Assembly: GCF_000020725.1 (NCBI RefSeq)
Contig: NC_011146.1
Coordinates: forward strand, 4,034,001 to 4,098,000
Reading direction: 5' to 3'
DNA from: Citrifermentans bemidjiense Bem
GTDB taxonomy: Bacteria > Desulfobacterota > Desulfuromonadia > Geobacterales > Geobacteraceae
DNA: 64,000 nt
The position numbers and the translations under genes are program-made. Of this stretch, positions 1-8,339 are shown in pieces (the first letter of the stretch is position 1; each line of letters starts with the position of its first letter). The notes under the pieces were generated by a model that was not told where the DNA came from, did not search any database, and worked only from the letters and a program-made list of their open reading frames with translations.

Positions 1-1685
1 TCAACGCCATGGCTTTCAGGCAGCCGCACCACCGCGACATCTCCAAGTGGCGCGAGCGCGCCCTTTCCCTGGTGCGCGGCTGCGCCGACATCAACCTGCG
101 TCTGCAGTCGGCAATCCATCTGGTCGTCCACGATCTCTGGAACGGGAACTTCGGCAGGGCGAGCGTACTGCTGGAGCAGACCTTGGCAATGGCCAGCACG
201 GGCAAGCCCTCCCCGATGACCCGGATCACCATAATGAATGCGCAGGTGCTCAACTGCTATTTCACCGGGGCATGGGCTTCGGGGGTCGCGGTCGCCTTCG
301 ATGCACTGAGGATGGCGGACGAGACGGGGGTCCACGTCTGGGACATCCAACTCATGGGAAACGGCGCCGGCTGCGCGCTTTGCAGGGGAGACTCCGCCAC
401 GGCGGATGAGCTGCTGAACGCGATGCGCGACCGGTTGCAATGGGGCGTAAGGCTCGATATCGGCCAATACCATGGGCTGCGTGGATGGCAGGAGAGTCTG
501 GCAAGACGTTTCCAGGCAGCGATCCCGCACCTGGAACTCTCCTTGGAATCCCTCCAGGGGACGGGTTTCCTGGCGCCGGAAGCGGTGATGCTCATAACCC
601 TGGCCGACAACCTCCGGATGACCGGAAATCCGACCCGGGCAGAGGCATGCCTTAGCCGTGCCTGTGACATCGCCCGCGGTATGGGGAGCGGGTACCTTGA
701 GTTCCTTTGCCTTCTGAACAGCGCCGAACTTGCGCTGGATGCTGAAGACGACGTGCAGGGCGATATGCTGCTGCGCCGGGCGATGGCCCTTGGCAGTGCC
801 GGAGGGTACCTGAACGGCTGGTGCTGGCGCCCCGATGCCCTGGTGCGGCTATGCACCAAGGCATTGGAGAACGACGTAGAGGCTGCTTACGTAACCCGGC
901 TGGTGCGCCATTGGGCGCTGGCGCCGGAGACGCCGCCGCAGCATCTGGACAACTGGCCCTGGCAGTTCCAGATCCTCACCCTGGGGGGCTTTCAGCTGAT
1001 CCGGGGAAACGAGCCCCTGATCCTTGCCGGTAAATCGCGAAAGCCGCTGGAACTGTTGAAAGCTCTGGTGGCCTTCGGCGGCAGCAACGTGCCCCTGGAG
1101 CGGCTTACCGATGCGCTTTGGCCCGAAACCGACGGCGACCTGGCCCAGCGCTCCTTCGACACGACCCTGCATCGGCTCCGAAAGTTGCTGGCAGATGAAA
1201 AGGTACTCCAACTCCAGGCGGGAAAGCTTTCCATCAACCCCAGGTACTGCTGGATCGACACCTGGGCCTTCGAGCGCCGATGCGGCGAGATAGATGCCGC
1301 ATTGAACCTCCCTCTTGCTTTCGAGAAAGGTGCGGCCCTGTACCAGGGAAGCTTCCTCCTCGACGATGCATCCCTGGCCTGGACCGCACCGATGCGGGAC
1401 CAGATGCGCAACCGGCTGCGCCAACTAGTCGGCAGGGCGGGGGGATATTTCGAGGGACTTGAGCGATGGGATCTGGCTGTCACCTGGTACGACAAAGGGA
1501 TAAAGCTCGATCCGGTTGCCGAAGAATTGCACCAAAGGCTCATGGTCTGCTACCGGCAGCAGGGACAGATGTCGCTGGCGATCAAGACCTATCTCAACTG
1601 CCGCTCGATGCTCTCCACCGAACTTGGGATAGCACCCTCGGCGCACACTGAAGAGATATATCGAAGCTTGACCGTAGGCCAGTAG
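1..1685 (+). CDS. BTAD/SARP-like transcriptional regulator, 5' end outside window
   Basis: The frame is open to the left edge, so the N-terminus is missing and the first visible Met is only a candidate start. The first ~300 visible residues look like helical TPR-type repeats. Residues ~320-420 form an OmpR/SARP-type winged helix (LGGFQL, RKPLELLKALVAFGG, ALWPETDGD, LHRLRKLL). Residues ~425-555 match the bacterial transcriptional activator domain (GAALYQGSFL, QLVGRAGGYFEGLERWDLA, EELHQRLMVCYRQQGQ). Known members bind direct repeats and activate nearby genes; TPR or ATPase parts may sense a ligand. Two lipoprotein genes downstream each carry an 11-bp-spaced direct repeat, so they are the obvious candidate targets. 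That regulatory link is inferred. Confidence 0.85.
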   Translation, partial: NAMAFRQPHHRDISKWRERALSLVRGCADINLRLQSAIHLVVHDLWNGNFGRASVLLEQTLAMASTGKPSPMTRITIMNAQVLNCYFTGAWASGVAVAFDALRMADETGVHVWDIQLMGNGAGCALCRGDSATADELLNAMRDRLQWGVRLDIGQYHGLRGWQESLARRFQAAIPHLELSLESLQGTGFLAPEAVMLITLADNLRMTGNPTRAEACLSRACDIARGMGSGYLEFLCLLNSAELALDAEDDVQGDMLLRRAMALGSAGGYLNGWCWRPDALVRLCTKALENDVEAAYVTRLVRHWALAPETPPQHLDNWPWQFQILTLGGFQLIRGNEPLILAGKSRKPLELLKALVAFGGSNVPLERLTDALWPETDGDLAQRSFDTTLHRLRKLLADEKVLQLQAGKLSINPRYCWIDTWAFERRCGEIDAALNLPLAFEKGAALYQGSFLLDDASLAWTAPMRDQMRNRLRQLVGRAGGYFEGLERWDLAVTWYDKGIKLDPVAEELHQRLMVCYRQQGQMSLAIKTYLNCRSMLSTELGIAPSAHTEEIYRSLTVGQ

Positions 1686-1719
1686 AGATCCGCCCCTCCT
1701 CTCAACATTTTTCCTCCAC

Positions 1720-1770
1720 CTGTAAGTCTTCTGTAAGCCGCTCTCCATTACCATCCCCGCAATAAGGGGC
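1720..1770 (+). promoter_or_regulatory. Putative BTAD-regulated promoter, copy 1
   Basis: CTGTAAG occurs at 1720-1726 and again at 1731-1737, 11 bp apart start to start. A possible -10 (TACCAT, 1749-1754) follows, then a short CCCC/GGGG inverted repeat at 1755-1769. The same arrangement with the same spacing recurs at 3379-3428. SARP-family regulators are known to bind heptamer direct repeats spaced 11 bp just upstream of the -10. Confidence 0.55.
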
Positions 1771-1776
1771 AAGGAA

Positions 1777-1884
1777 ATGAACCTGTTTAGAAGGTATGGC
1801 GGGTTCCATTCAGTTCATCAGGAATACGTGACTGGAGCAGAGGATGTTGCGGAAATAGTCATCCTCGATGAAACACATCAGTAA
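1777..1884 (+). CDS. Possible small ORF, 35 aa
   Basis: This ATG-initiated frame lies just after promoter copy 1 and has a weak purine-rich site (AAGGAA). It encodes a 35-residue peptide beginning MNLFRRYGGFHS, with no recognisable motif. It could be a leader peptide, the start of a decayed gene, or chance. The second promoter copy is not followed by a similar peptide, which weakens the case for a conserved leader. Confidence 0.2.
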   Translation: MNLFRRYGGFHSVHQEYVTGAEDVAEIVILDETHQ

Positions 1885-2071
1885 ACCTCCCAACATAGAA
1901 GTTACCCATATAGAAAATAAATCTTCGCTATCTATAACAGGTAATATATTTCTCATATATAGTAAACCGTCAACACCCTCAATAACATATGTAGAACAAC
2001 GAGATAAAGACCCTATCTTGGTTGATGTTCATTCGATTCCTCAGGGTTGCAGTAAGGGAAGGAAAACATGA
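1868..2071 (+). CDS. Possible small ORF, 67 aa, coupled to the next lipoprotein
   Basis: The frame encodes a polar, Ser/Thr/Ile-rich peptide of 67 residues with no known domain, and I see no good ribosome-binding site before its ATG. Its TGA overlaps the ATG of the downstream lipoprotein (ATGA), as in translational coupling. The stretch is AT-rich compared with the surrounding genes. It may be a real small gene, a remnant, or spurious. Confidence 0.22.
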   Translation: MKHISKPPNIEVTHIENKSSLSITGNIFLIYSKPSTPSITYVEQRDKDPILVDVHSIPQGCSKGRKT

Positions 2072-3180
2072 GAACGAATATAGACAAAGTCCTGCTATGT
2101 TTCTTTATTGCAATGGTGCTTAGTGTTATGGGTTGTGGAGGCAGCAGTTCGACAACCCCTGCAGCGACTACTGCTACCGGCAAGTTCATAGATGCTCCGG
2201 TTGAGGGACTAAAATACGTCTCTGGAGGACAAAATGGATTTACCGGACCTAACGGAGAATTTACTTACGAGGTTGGACAATCGGTTTCTTTTTCTGTTGG
2301 TGGCGTAGTTGTCGGCCGAGCGGCTGGTGCCAGCATTATTACTCCGATTGAGTTGGTAAAGACAGCGGCTCCAGGAACTACAGTTACGGCCAGCACGCCT
2401 GCTGTTGTACAGATTGCTAGATTTCTTTTGACTGCTAGCAGCTTGACTTCAACAGGTATTAAAATAGATCCTGCAGTAACAACAGCAAGTTCATCACAAA
2501 ACATCAATCTATCAACCGCTTCCGATTTAACCTTCACAACATTTATCAACCAAATTGCAGCGGCGGCTGGGAGCCGTACAGTGACTACTACAACCGATGC
2601 TCAGGCCCACATCACCGCTAGCGTCAATGGTCTTGCTTCCGGGACCATTGTTTTGCCTCCCGCATCATCTACTGGTGGCGGCAATACTCCACCGAACACA
2701 GCACCAGGCTCCGCTAAATCAACAGTGACAAAAACTTCTGCTTTACCTGTTGGTAACACTGATTGTCCATTTGGCGGGATCATAGTTACATCAGGCATTG
2801 ACACAAATGGCAATGGTGTTCTCGACGTATCAGAAGTGAGTTCATCTCAAGCGGTTTGTAACGGTGCTACTGGTGCTACTGGTGCTACTGGTGCTACTGG
2901 TGCTACTGGTGCTACTGGTGCTACCGGGCCACAGGGCGGTACGACTGGCATGTTTGTGGGGGCAACTGCCGTTGTCTGCCATAATTTGAGTCAGTGTGCT
3001 TGTTCTGGAGCGCAAGTAGTTAAGGCGCTTGGCGGTATGTGGTGTGACGGATCTGCGGCAATTAAAGAGTCGGCGATAGTGCAGAACAATCCAAGTGCAT
3101 GGGAAGGAATTTGTATAGATCTGGTTACCACTACTTCGTTTGCTCCTTCAGGGATAGTTATTTCTTGCGTAGATCCCTAA
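2068..3180 (+). CDS. Secreted lipoprotein with short collagen-like GAT tract
   Basis: A 370-residue protein with a lipoprotein signal (hydrophobic segment ending VMGCGG). Residues ~35-190 are Thr/Ala/Ser-rich and resemble domains of surface-exposed Geobacter lipoproteins. A calcium-loop-like stretch (GIDTNGNGVLDVSEV) leads into a Gly-Ala-Thr repeat from a 9-bp tandem array, then a cysteine-containing tail with CACS. The family is not securely known; a cell-surface or adhesive role is plausible. The gene is more AT-rich than its neighbours, which suggests acquisition. It lies downstream of promoter copy 1 and ends before a strong hairpin, so it appears to be its own transcription unit. Confidence 0.75.
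   Translation: MRTNIDKVLLCFFIAMVLSVMGCGGSSSTTPAATTATGKFIDAPVEGLKYVSGGQNGFTGPNGEFTYEVGQSVSFSVGGVVVGRAAGASIITPIELVKTAAPGTTVTASTPAVVQIARFLLTASSLTSTGIKIDPAVTTASSSQNINLSTASDLTFTTFINQIAAAAGSRTVTTTTDAQAHITASVNGLASGTIVLPPASSTGGGNTPPNTAPGSAKSTVTKTSALPVGNTDCPFGGIIVTSGIDTNGNGVLDVSEVSSSQAVCNGATGATGATGATGATGATGATGPQGGTTGMFVGATAVVCHNLSQCACSGAQVVKALGGMWCDGSAAIKESAIVQNNPSAWEGICIDLVTTTSFAPSGIVISCVDP
2863..2925 (+). repeat. 9-bp tandem repeat coding Gly-Ala-Thr
   Basis: GGTGCTACT is repeated about seven times, the last unit ending ACC, all in frame within the lipoprotein. Near-identical units suggest recent slippage expansion, so copy number may vary between strains. Confidence 0.9.
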
Positions 3181-3238
3181 ATCAAACGTGGTGAATGTTT
3201 TTTAAACACAGAAAGACATTCACACGAGACCTTTCAAA

Positions 3239-3293
3239 CTAACAAAAACGTCGTTGGGCCATTTATTACAAGGCTTAACGGCGTTTTTGTTAG
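3239..3293 (+). terminator. Long hairpin terminator
   Basis: CTAACAAAAACG at 3239-3250 pairs with CGTTTTTGTTAG at 3282-3293, extended inwards by CGTT/AACG around a ~21-nt loop. A/T tracts lie on both arms, so it could act in both directions. A second small hairpin (GTGAATGT/ACATTCAC) is at 3191-3223. Confidence 0.75.
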
Positions 3294-3378
3294 AAGATCG
3301 GAGCGAACGCTGGCTTATAAAGAAAAAAAGGACAGTATCTTTACCGACGGAACCGCATCCTGTCACATTTCCCTCCAG

Positions 3379-3430
3379 CTGTAAGCCTTCTGTAAGCCCC
3401 CCTCCATTATCATCCCCGCAATAAGGGGCG
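3379..3430 (+). promoter_or_regulatory. Putative BTAD-regulated promoter, copy 2
   Basis: CTGTAAG at 3379-3385 and 3390-3396 (11-bp spacing) is followed by TATCAT at 3408-3413 and the CCCC/GGGG inverted repeat at 3414-3428. The -10-like hexamer starts 18 bp after the start of the second repeat, exactly as in copy 1. It drives the second lipoprotein gene. Confidence 0.55.
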
Positions 3431-3547
3431 GGAACGAAGATGCTCGCGTCGAAAAGCGGTTGCCTCCTGGCGGACAGGGGGCGTTTTCCGGCAGCAGGAG
3501 CTTCGGACCACGTGATCGAGTCGGCCATTACAGCACAGGAGAGTGAA

Positions 3548-5464
3548 ATGAGAAGAAGTTGGTTCATCATGTTGGCGTTTTGTATGGTCTTTATGTTCAA
3601 CCTGGCGGGATGCGGCGGAGGGAGCAGCAGCGCACCGCAGAAGACGGCCATTTCGGGGACGGTGACCTTCCCCTCGGCAAATGGAGCAGCAAAGGTTGCC
3701 GCAGCAGCGGCGACCACTGCGACCGCTCCAACCCTGGAAGTCAGGGACCTCAACGGGACCCTGATAAAGAGTGTTCCTTTGACCCTCCAGACCGGCACGG
3801 TCAACACCTACAGCTATCCGGCAATAGAGGTGGAACCAGGCAAGGACTACGTCCTCAAAGCTGTCGACGGCCAAAGGGTGCTGCGCGCCCTGGTGGACAA
3901 GGCAGCCCTGTCCGGCGCGTCCGCAACGAAGAACGTCAACAACGTCACGACGACTGCGCTCATCGTGGTGGAAAAGGCGCTCAATCTGACCGCAGGGACC
4001 CTGGGCGCGACGGCTACGGCGGCCCAGGTGCAGACTGCATCGGCCGCCCTGGCCCTGACCTCCCCCCCGGCAACCATCGAGAGCAACATAACCGCGGCGA
4101 TAGCCGCATGCACCTCGGCTACGGGGACCGCGAATGCGGCTCAAGCGCAGCTTGCTTCCCTTGCCAGCATTGTGACCGCTGCCGTCAGCAGCAATGTAGA
4201 TCCCAGCGCCTTCGTGGCAGGCACTTCAACCGCCACTGCGGTCGACGCGGTCACCTACACGGTTTCCGGCAGCACCGCCACCGCCAGCTCCGCCCCGGTC
4301 TCCAGCAATATCGCCGGCACCTTCGTCACAGTTGCAGCCGAGATCCTGCCGAGCATTTCCAGCGCCGGCGCCACGTCCTTCACGGTCGGTTCCGCCGGCA
4401 GCTTCGCCATCACCGGGACCGGCACCATGAGCGTCTCGGGCACGCTCCCTTCGGGCGTCACCTTTGACGCCGCCACGGGGCGTCTGAGCGGCACGCCGGC
4501 CGCGGGAAGCACCGGGGCCTACCTGCTCACGGTCACCGCCACCAGCAACAGCCTCACCGCGACCCAAAAATTCACCCTTACCGTCAACCCGATCCCCTCG
4601 TCCCTCGCCTTCACCACAGCCATGCTCTCCGGGAAGACCTTCACCGAGGGGACCTCGAACACCCTGGTGTTCAACGCAAACGGAACGCTCACCGCAAGCG
4701 ACACCAAGGACGCCTTGACCTGGAGCGTCAACTCCGCCGGGCAGGTCGTGGTGCACAACACCGTCACCAACATCAACACCACAGTCACCGCGCTCTCCGG
4801 CAGCATCTCCACCGGCCTGGCGGTTTCCTTGGCCCACTCCGACGGCACGACCGAATCCACCACGCTCACCCTCTATGTGCCGCCTGCTCAAACCACCGGC
4901 TTCACCGCGGCCATGCTTTCCGGCAAGACCTTCATCGAGGGGACCGTGAACACCCTGGTGTTCAACGCCAACGGAACGCTCATCGCAAGCGACACCCCGG
5001 ACGCCTTGACCTGGAGCGTCAATTCCTCCGGCCAGGTCGTGGTACACAATTCCGTCACCAATATCAGCACCACGGTCACCGCGCTTTCCGGCAACCTTTC
5101 CACCGGCTTGGCAGTTTCCCTGGTTGACTCCAATGGCCCGACCGCATCCACGACGTTGACCCTGTATGTGGCCCCCACCCCGGTTACCGCCTTCACCACC
5201 GCCATGCTTTCCGGCAAGACCTTCACCGAAGGGACCGTTAACACGCTGGCGTTCAACGCGAACGGAACACTGGTGGCAAGCGACACCACGGATGCCTTAA
5301 CCTGGAGCGTCAACTCCTCCGGTCAGCTCGTGGTGCACAATTCCGTCACCAACATCAACACCACGGCCACTGTGGTTTCCGGCAACCTTACCACCGGCTT
5401 GACCGTTTCCCTGGTGGATTCCAATGGCCCAACCGCATCCACCACCTTCACCCTGCGGCCGTAA
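3548..5464 (+). CDS. Repeat-containing secreted lipoprotein with Ig-like domain
   Basis: I chose the ATG at 3548 because AGGAGAG precedes it and it begins a canonical lipoprotein signal (MRRSWFIMLAF...LAGCGGG); a longer in-frame ORF from 3440 would bury that signal. The 638-residue product has an Ala/Thr-rich N-terminal half, a putative Ig/PIG-type domain (SGTLPSGVTFDAATGRLSGTPAA), then three near-identical 97-residue modules, each starting FT.AMLSGKTF.EGT. A surface or extracellular role is likely, but no enzymatic motif is visible. It follows promoter copy 2 and ends at a strong terminator, so it is probably monocistronic and co-regulated with the lipoprotein upstream. Confidence 0.8.
   Translation: MRRSWFIMLAFCMVFMFNLAGCGGGSSSAPQKTAISGTVTFPSANGAAKVAAAAATTATAPTLEVRDLNGTLIKSVPLTLQTGTVNTYSYPAIEVEPGKDYVLKAVDGQRVLRALVDKAALSGASATKNVNNVTTTALIVVEKALNLTAGTLGATATAAQVQTASAALALTSPPATIESNITAAIAACTSATGTANAAQAQLASLASIVTAAVSSNVDPSAFVAGTSTATAVDAVTYTVSGSTATASSAPVSSNIAGTFVTVAAEILPSISSAGATSFTVGSAGSFAITGTGTMSVSGTLPSGVTFDAATGRLSGTPAAGSTGAYLLTVTATSNSLTATQKFTLTVNPIPSSLAFTTAMLSGKTFTEGTSNTLVFNANGTLTASDTKDALTWSVNSAGQVVVHNTVTNINTTVTALSGSISTGLAVSLAHSDGTTESTTLTLYVPPAQTTGFTAAMLSGKTFIEGTVNTLVFNANGTLIASDTPDALTWSVNSSGQVVVHNSVTNISTTVTALSGNLSTGLAVSLVDSNGPTASTTLTLYVAPTPVTAFTTAMLSGKTFTEGTVNTLAFNANGTLVASDTTDALTWSVNSSGQLVVHNSVTNINTTATVVSGNLTTGLTVSLVDSNGPTASTTFTLRP
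4610..5461 (+). repeat. Three 291-bp in-frame tandem modules
   Basis: Modules begin at 4610, 4901 and 5192, exactly 291 bp apart; the last is slightly shorter. Shared landmarks are NTLVFNANGTL, DALTWSVNS and STTLTLYV. High nucleotide identity points to recent duplication or ongoing homogenisation. Confidence 0.9.
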
Positions 5465-5495
5465 CGACGGTCCAGAAAGCAGCAGCGTAGAGCCA

Positions 5496-5526
5496 GCCGC
5501 CCCTCTTACCGAGGGGCGGCTTTTTT
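5496..5526 (+). terminator. Rho-independent terminator
   Basis: GCCGCCCCTC pairs with GAGGGGCGGC across a TTACC loop, followed by TTTTTT. It ends the lipoprotein transcript and abuts the convergent NUDIX gene. Confidence 0.9.
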
Positions 5527-6088
5527 AGTCCTCCACCCCACAGAGCACGTCCAGGAAGTTCTTCAGTATCCGCGCCGTAAGCCCCCAGATCTCGTCATCT
5601 CCGTAGCGGTAGAAGTACATGGGGAAGTCCTTCCTCCCCTTGTAGTCCCAGTACTCCATCCGGAAAAACTCGGGCTTCTCGAAATGGGAAAGCGGCACCT
5701 CGATGAGGCGCTCTATCTCGGCGTCGTTGACGGTGAGTGTGTAGTTAGCGGGGAAGACGCCGACTACGGGCGTCACCAGGTAGTTGTGTATGGAGTGGCA
5801 GTCGTCGAGCTCGCCCAGGATCTCGACATCAGAGGGGGCGATGCCGACTTCCTCCCACGCCTCGCGGCGTGCGGTGTCGGCGCTGTCGAGGTCGCCTGGA
5901 TCGCAGACGCCGCCGGGGAAGGAGATCTCGCCGCTATGGTGGGTGAGATGGGGGGTTCTTTTGGTGAAGAGGAGGTGGTACTCGCCGTTTTTCAGAAAGA
6001 GCGGCAGGAGTACGGCGGCGGGGACGGGCCCCGCCTCCATGGGAACGCGCGAGCGCGAGGCAAGGGAGGCCTTGAGCCTCTCCTTCAA
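5525..6088 (-). CDS. NUDIX hydrolase, NudL/CoA pyrophosphatase type
   Basis: The 187-residue protein carries the NUDIX box in the variant of coenzyme A diphosphatases: HSGEISFPGG followed by DPGD and ARREAWEEVGI. Family members cleave CoA or related nucleotides to phosphopantetheine and ADP. The start is TTG at 6088, since no in-frame ATG fits; GGAGAG sits very close, so the true start may be slightly upstream. It follows rpe by 41 bp on the same strand, in a likely rsmB-rpe-nudL operon. Function is assigned by family; substrate is not certain. Confidence 0.85.
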   Translation of the reverse strand: MKERLKASLASRSRVPMEAGPVPAAVLLPLFLKNGEYHLLFTKRTPHLTHHSGEISFPGGVCDPGDLDSADTARREAWEEVGIAPSDVEILGELDDCHSIHNYLVTPVVGVFPANYTLTVNDAEIERLIEVPLSHFEKPEFFRMEYWDYKGRKDFPMYFYRYGDDEIWGLTARILKNFLDVLCGVED

Positions 6089-6129
6089 CTCTCCGGGGTC
6101 CGCCGGCAGCTCCTGCCCGCGCCGCCCGA

Positions 6130-6795
6130 TCAGAGCACCGGCTCCTTGGCCTTTTTCTTCAGCTCGGCGATGGTCGCCGCGTAGTCGGGGCTGTTGAAGA
6201 CGGCACTGCCGGCCACAAAGACGTCCGCCCCGGCATGGGAGATGCGGGCTATGTTGTCGATCTTGACGCCGCCGTCGACCTCGAGTTCCGCCTCGATGCC
6301 ACGCCTATCCATGGTGGCGCGCAGGGCCTGGATCTTCGGGATGCAGGCCTCGATGAACGACTGCCCGCCGAAACCGGGGTTCACCGTCATCAAGAGGATC
6401 AGGTCGAGGTCCTCCATCACGTAATCCAGAAGGTTAAGCGGGGTCGCCGGGTTGAGCGAGACGCCCGCCTTCTTCCCCAGCGACTTGATCAGCTGCACGG
6501 TGCGGTGCAGGTGGTTGGTCGCCTCGGCATGGACCACGATGATGTCCGAGCCCGCCTTGGCGAAATCGGGGATGTAGCGGTCCGGGTTGTCGATCATCAG
6601 GTGCACGTCGAGCGGAAGCGTAGTGACCCGGCGCGCCGCTTCCACGATCAGCGGGCCGATGGTGATGTTGGGGACGAACTGGCCGTCCATGACGTCGATG
6701 TGGACGTAGTCGGCGCCGCCGGCCTCGATGGCCTTGATCTCCTCGCCCAGCCGGGCGAAGTCCGCGGAAAGAATGGATGGAGCGATCTTTTTCAT
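6130..6795 (-). CDS. rpe: Ribulose-phosphate 3-epimerase
   Basis: Interconverts D-ribulose 5-phosphate and D-xylulose 5-phosphate in the cytosolic pentose phosphate pathway. All hallmark segments are present: APSILSADFARL, HIDVMDGQFVPNIT (metal-ligand His and Asp), DVHLMI, MTVNPGFGGQ and LEVDGGV. I chose the ATG at 6795 (MKKIAPSI) because AGGAGACC precedes it; an eight-residue extension is possible but poorly supported. At 221 aa it is the usual length. It lies 45 bp after rsmB on the same strand. Confidence 0.96.
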   Translation of the reverse strand: MKKIAPSILSADFARLGEEIKAIEAGGADYVHIDVMDGQFVPNITIGPLIVEAARRVTTLPLDVHLMIDNPDRYIPDFAKAGSDIIVVHAEATNHLHRTVQLIKSLGKKAGVSLNPATPLNLLDYVMEDLDLILLMTVNPGFGGQSFIEACIPKIQALRATMDRRGIEAELEVDGGVKIDNIARISHAGADVFVAGSAVFNSPDYAATIAELKKKAKEPVL

Positions 6796-6840
6796 AAGGT
6801 CTCCTGCGTTGATTTTCACGATTGATCTTGCAGCCGCCGG

Positions 6841-8187
6841 CTACTTCCTCTTCAGGCGCGCCGAGAAGAAGCCGTCCATGCCGTCGCGGTGCGGCCAGCT
6901 CCTGAAGAAGCCGCGCTCGGTGAAGAGCGGCGCATACTGAGGGAAGAGCGGGCGCAGGTCTTCCACGACGAACTCCGGATGCTGCGCGAGGAAGCTGTCC
7001 ACCACGTACTCGTTCTCCTGGACGCTGGTCGAGCAGGTGGCGTAGAGGATGGTCCCCTTCGGCTCCAGGTACCTGCAGAGGTTCTCCAGGATGCTGACCT
7101 GGGTGCGCGCCAGTTGCAGCAGGTCGTCGCCGGACTTGCTCCACTTCCCCTCGGGGTTGCGCCTGATCACGCCCAGGCCCGAGCAGGGGGCGTCCACCAG
7201 GATGCGGTGGAAGGTGGTCTCCTTGATGGCGTTGGAGGGGGCGGTGGCGTCCATAGTGAAGGTGCGCACCGAGTTGATCCCCAGCCGGTCGCAGGTCTCC
7301 TTGATCAGCCTGAGCTTCTTGTTGTTCACGTCGCAGGCGTAGATCTCGCCGGAGTCCTGCATCAGCTGCGCTATCTGGGTAGTCTTGCCGCCGGGGGCGG
7401 CGCAGGCATCCAGCACCCGCTCCCCTTTTCCAGGGGCCAGGAACAGCGGGGCCAGCTGCGACGATTCGTCCTGCACGGTGAAGAGGCCGTCCCTGAAGGA
7501 AGGAAGCCTGGTGATCTGGCCGGACTGGTTCAGGCGGATGCCGTCCGGGGACCACGAGGTCGCGCTGCAGCTCACCCCCTCCCCGGCCAACCTCTGGATC
7601 AGCTCTTCGCGGGTGATGCGCAGCGTGTTGACCCTCACGGTCAAGGGGGGCGGTTCGGACATGGCGGCTGCCAGCTCCTCCGCTGCTTCGAGCCCTAGCT
7701 GGTCGCACCACTGCTGGGCGAGCCAGGCGGGATGGGAGTAGCGCGCGGCCAGGTATTCGGCGGGGCGCTCGGCGCGGTCGGGGTAGGCTATGGTGTCGCG
7801 GCCGCGGTCGGCGTTTCTGAGCACCGCGTTGATGAAGCCGGAGGCGCGCGGCGCCAGTTCCTTGGCCAGGTTCACCGTCTCGTTGACGGCGGCCGACACC
7901 GGGACCCGGTCCAGGAAGAAGCACTGGTAAATCCCCAGGCGCAACAGGAGCCGCACGAAAAGCTCAAGTTTCTCCGGCCTTTGTTTGGAAAACTGGGAGA
8001 TGATGTAATCGAGCGTCCCCTGCCTGCGCAGCACGCCGTAGACCAGCTCGGTGAGCAGGCCCCGGTCGGCTCCCTTGATGATGTCCTTGGAAAGTTCGTG
8101 GTCAATCAGGATGTCTGCGAAGGACTTTTCTTTCTCGATCCGGAGCAGGATATCGAAGGCGGCGCGGCGCGGGTTTTTGCTGGACAA
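6841..8187 (-). CDS. rsmB: 16S rRNA (cytosine-967-C5) methyltransferase
   Basis: Methylates C967 of 16S rRNA using S-adenosylmethionine. Residues 1-~135 are a NusB-like RNA-binding domain (NPRRAAFDILLRIE, RLGIYQCFFLDRVP). The methyltransferase follows, with DACAAPGGKTTQIAQ for SAM binding, DAPCSGLGVIRRNP with one catalytic cysteine, and YATCSTSVQENE with the second. The length of 448 aa is normal. It is the first gene of the leftward rsmB-rpe-nudL cluster and is divergent from the thioredoxin-fold gene. Confidence 0.96.
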   Translation of the reverse strand: MSSKNPRRAAFDILLRIEKEKSFADILIDHELSKDIIKGADRGLLTELVYGVLRRQGTLDYIISQFSKQRPEKLELFVRLLLRLGIYQCFFLDRVPVSAAVNETVNLAKELAPRASGFINAVLRNADRGRDTIAYPDRAERPAEYLAARYSHPAWLAQQWCDQLGLEAAEELAAAMSEPPPLTVRVNTLRITREELIQRLAGEGVSCSATSWSPDGIRLNQSGQITRLPSFRDGLFTVQDESSQLAPLFLAPGKGERVLDACAAPGGKTTQIAQLMQDSGEIYACDVNNKKLRLIKETCDRLGINSVRTFTMDATAPSNAIKETTFHRILVDAPCSGLGVIRRNPEGKWSKSGDDLLQLARTQVSILENLCRYLEPKGTILYATCSTSVQENEYVVDSFLAQHPEFVVEDLRPLFPQYAPLFTERGFFRSWPHRDGMDGFFSARLKRK

Positions 8188-8271
8188 AGAGTACTTCCTT
8201 TCAGGCGTGAGGTCTGGGCGAAGCCGGGGATCATTATATGCATTTCGCCCAAAACTGCAAGCTGTTAGGGG

Positions 8272-8299
8272 TTGACATAGGAAAAGGAGGGGCTACTCT
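8272..8299 (+). promoter_or_regulatory. Sigma70-type promoter for thioredoxin-fold gene
   Basis: TTGACA at 8272-8277 and TACTCT at 8294-8299 are separated by 16 bp and lie about 40 bp before the ATG at 8340, which has a GGAGG site. Confidence 0.6.
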
Positions 8300-8339
8300 T
8301 TAGCTCGTCGTTTAATGATAACCGGGAGGAGGGATCACA

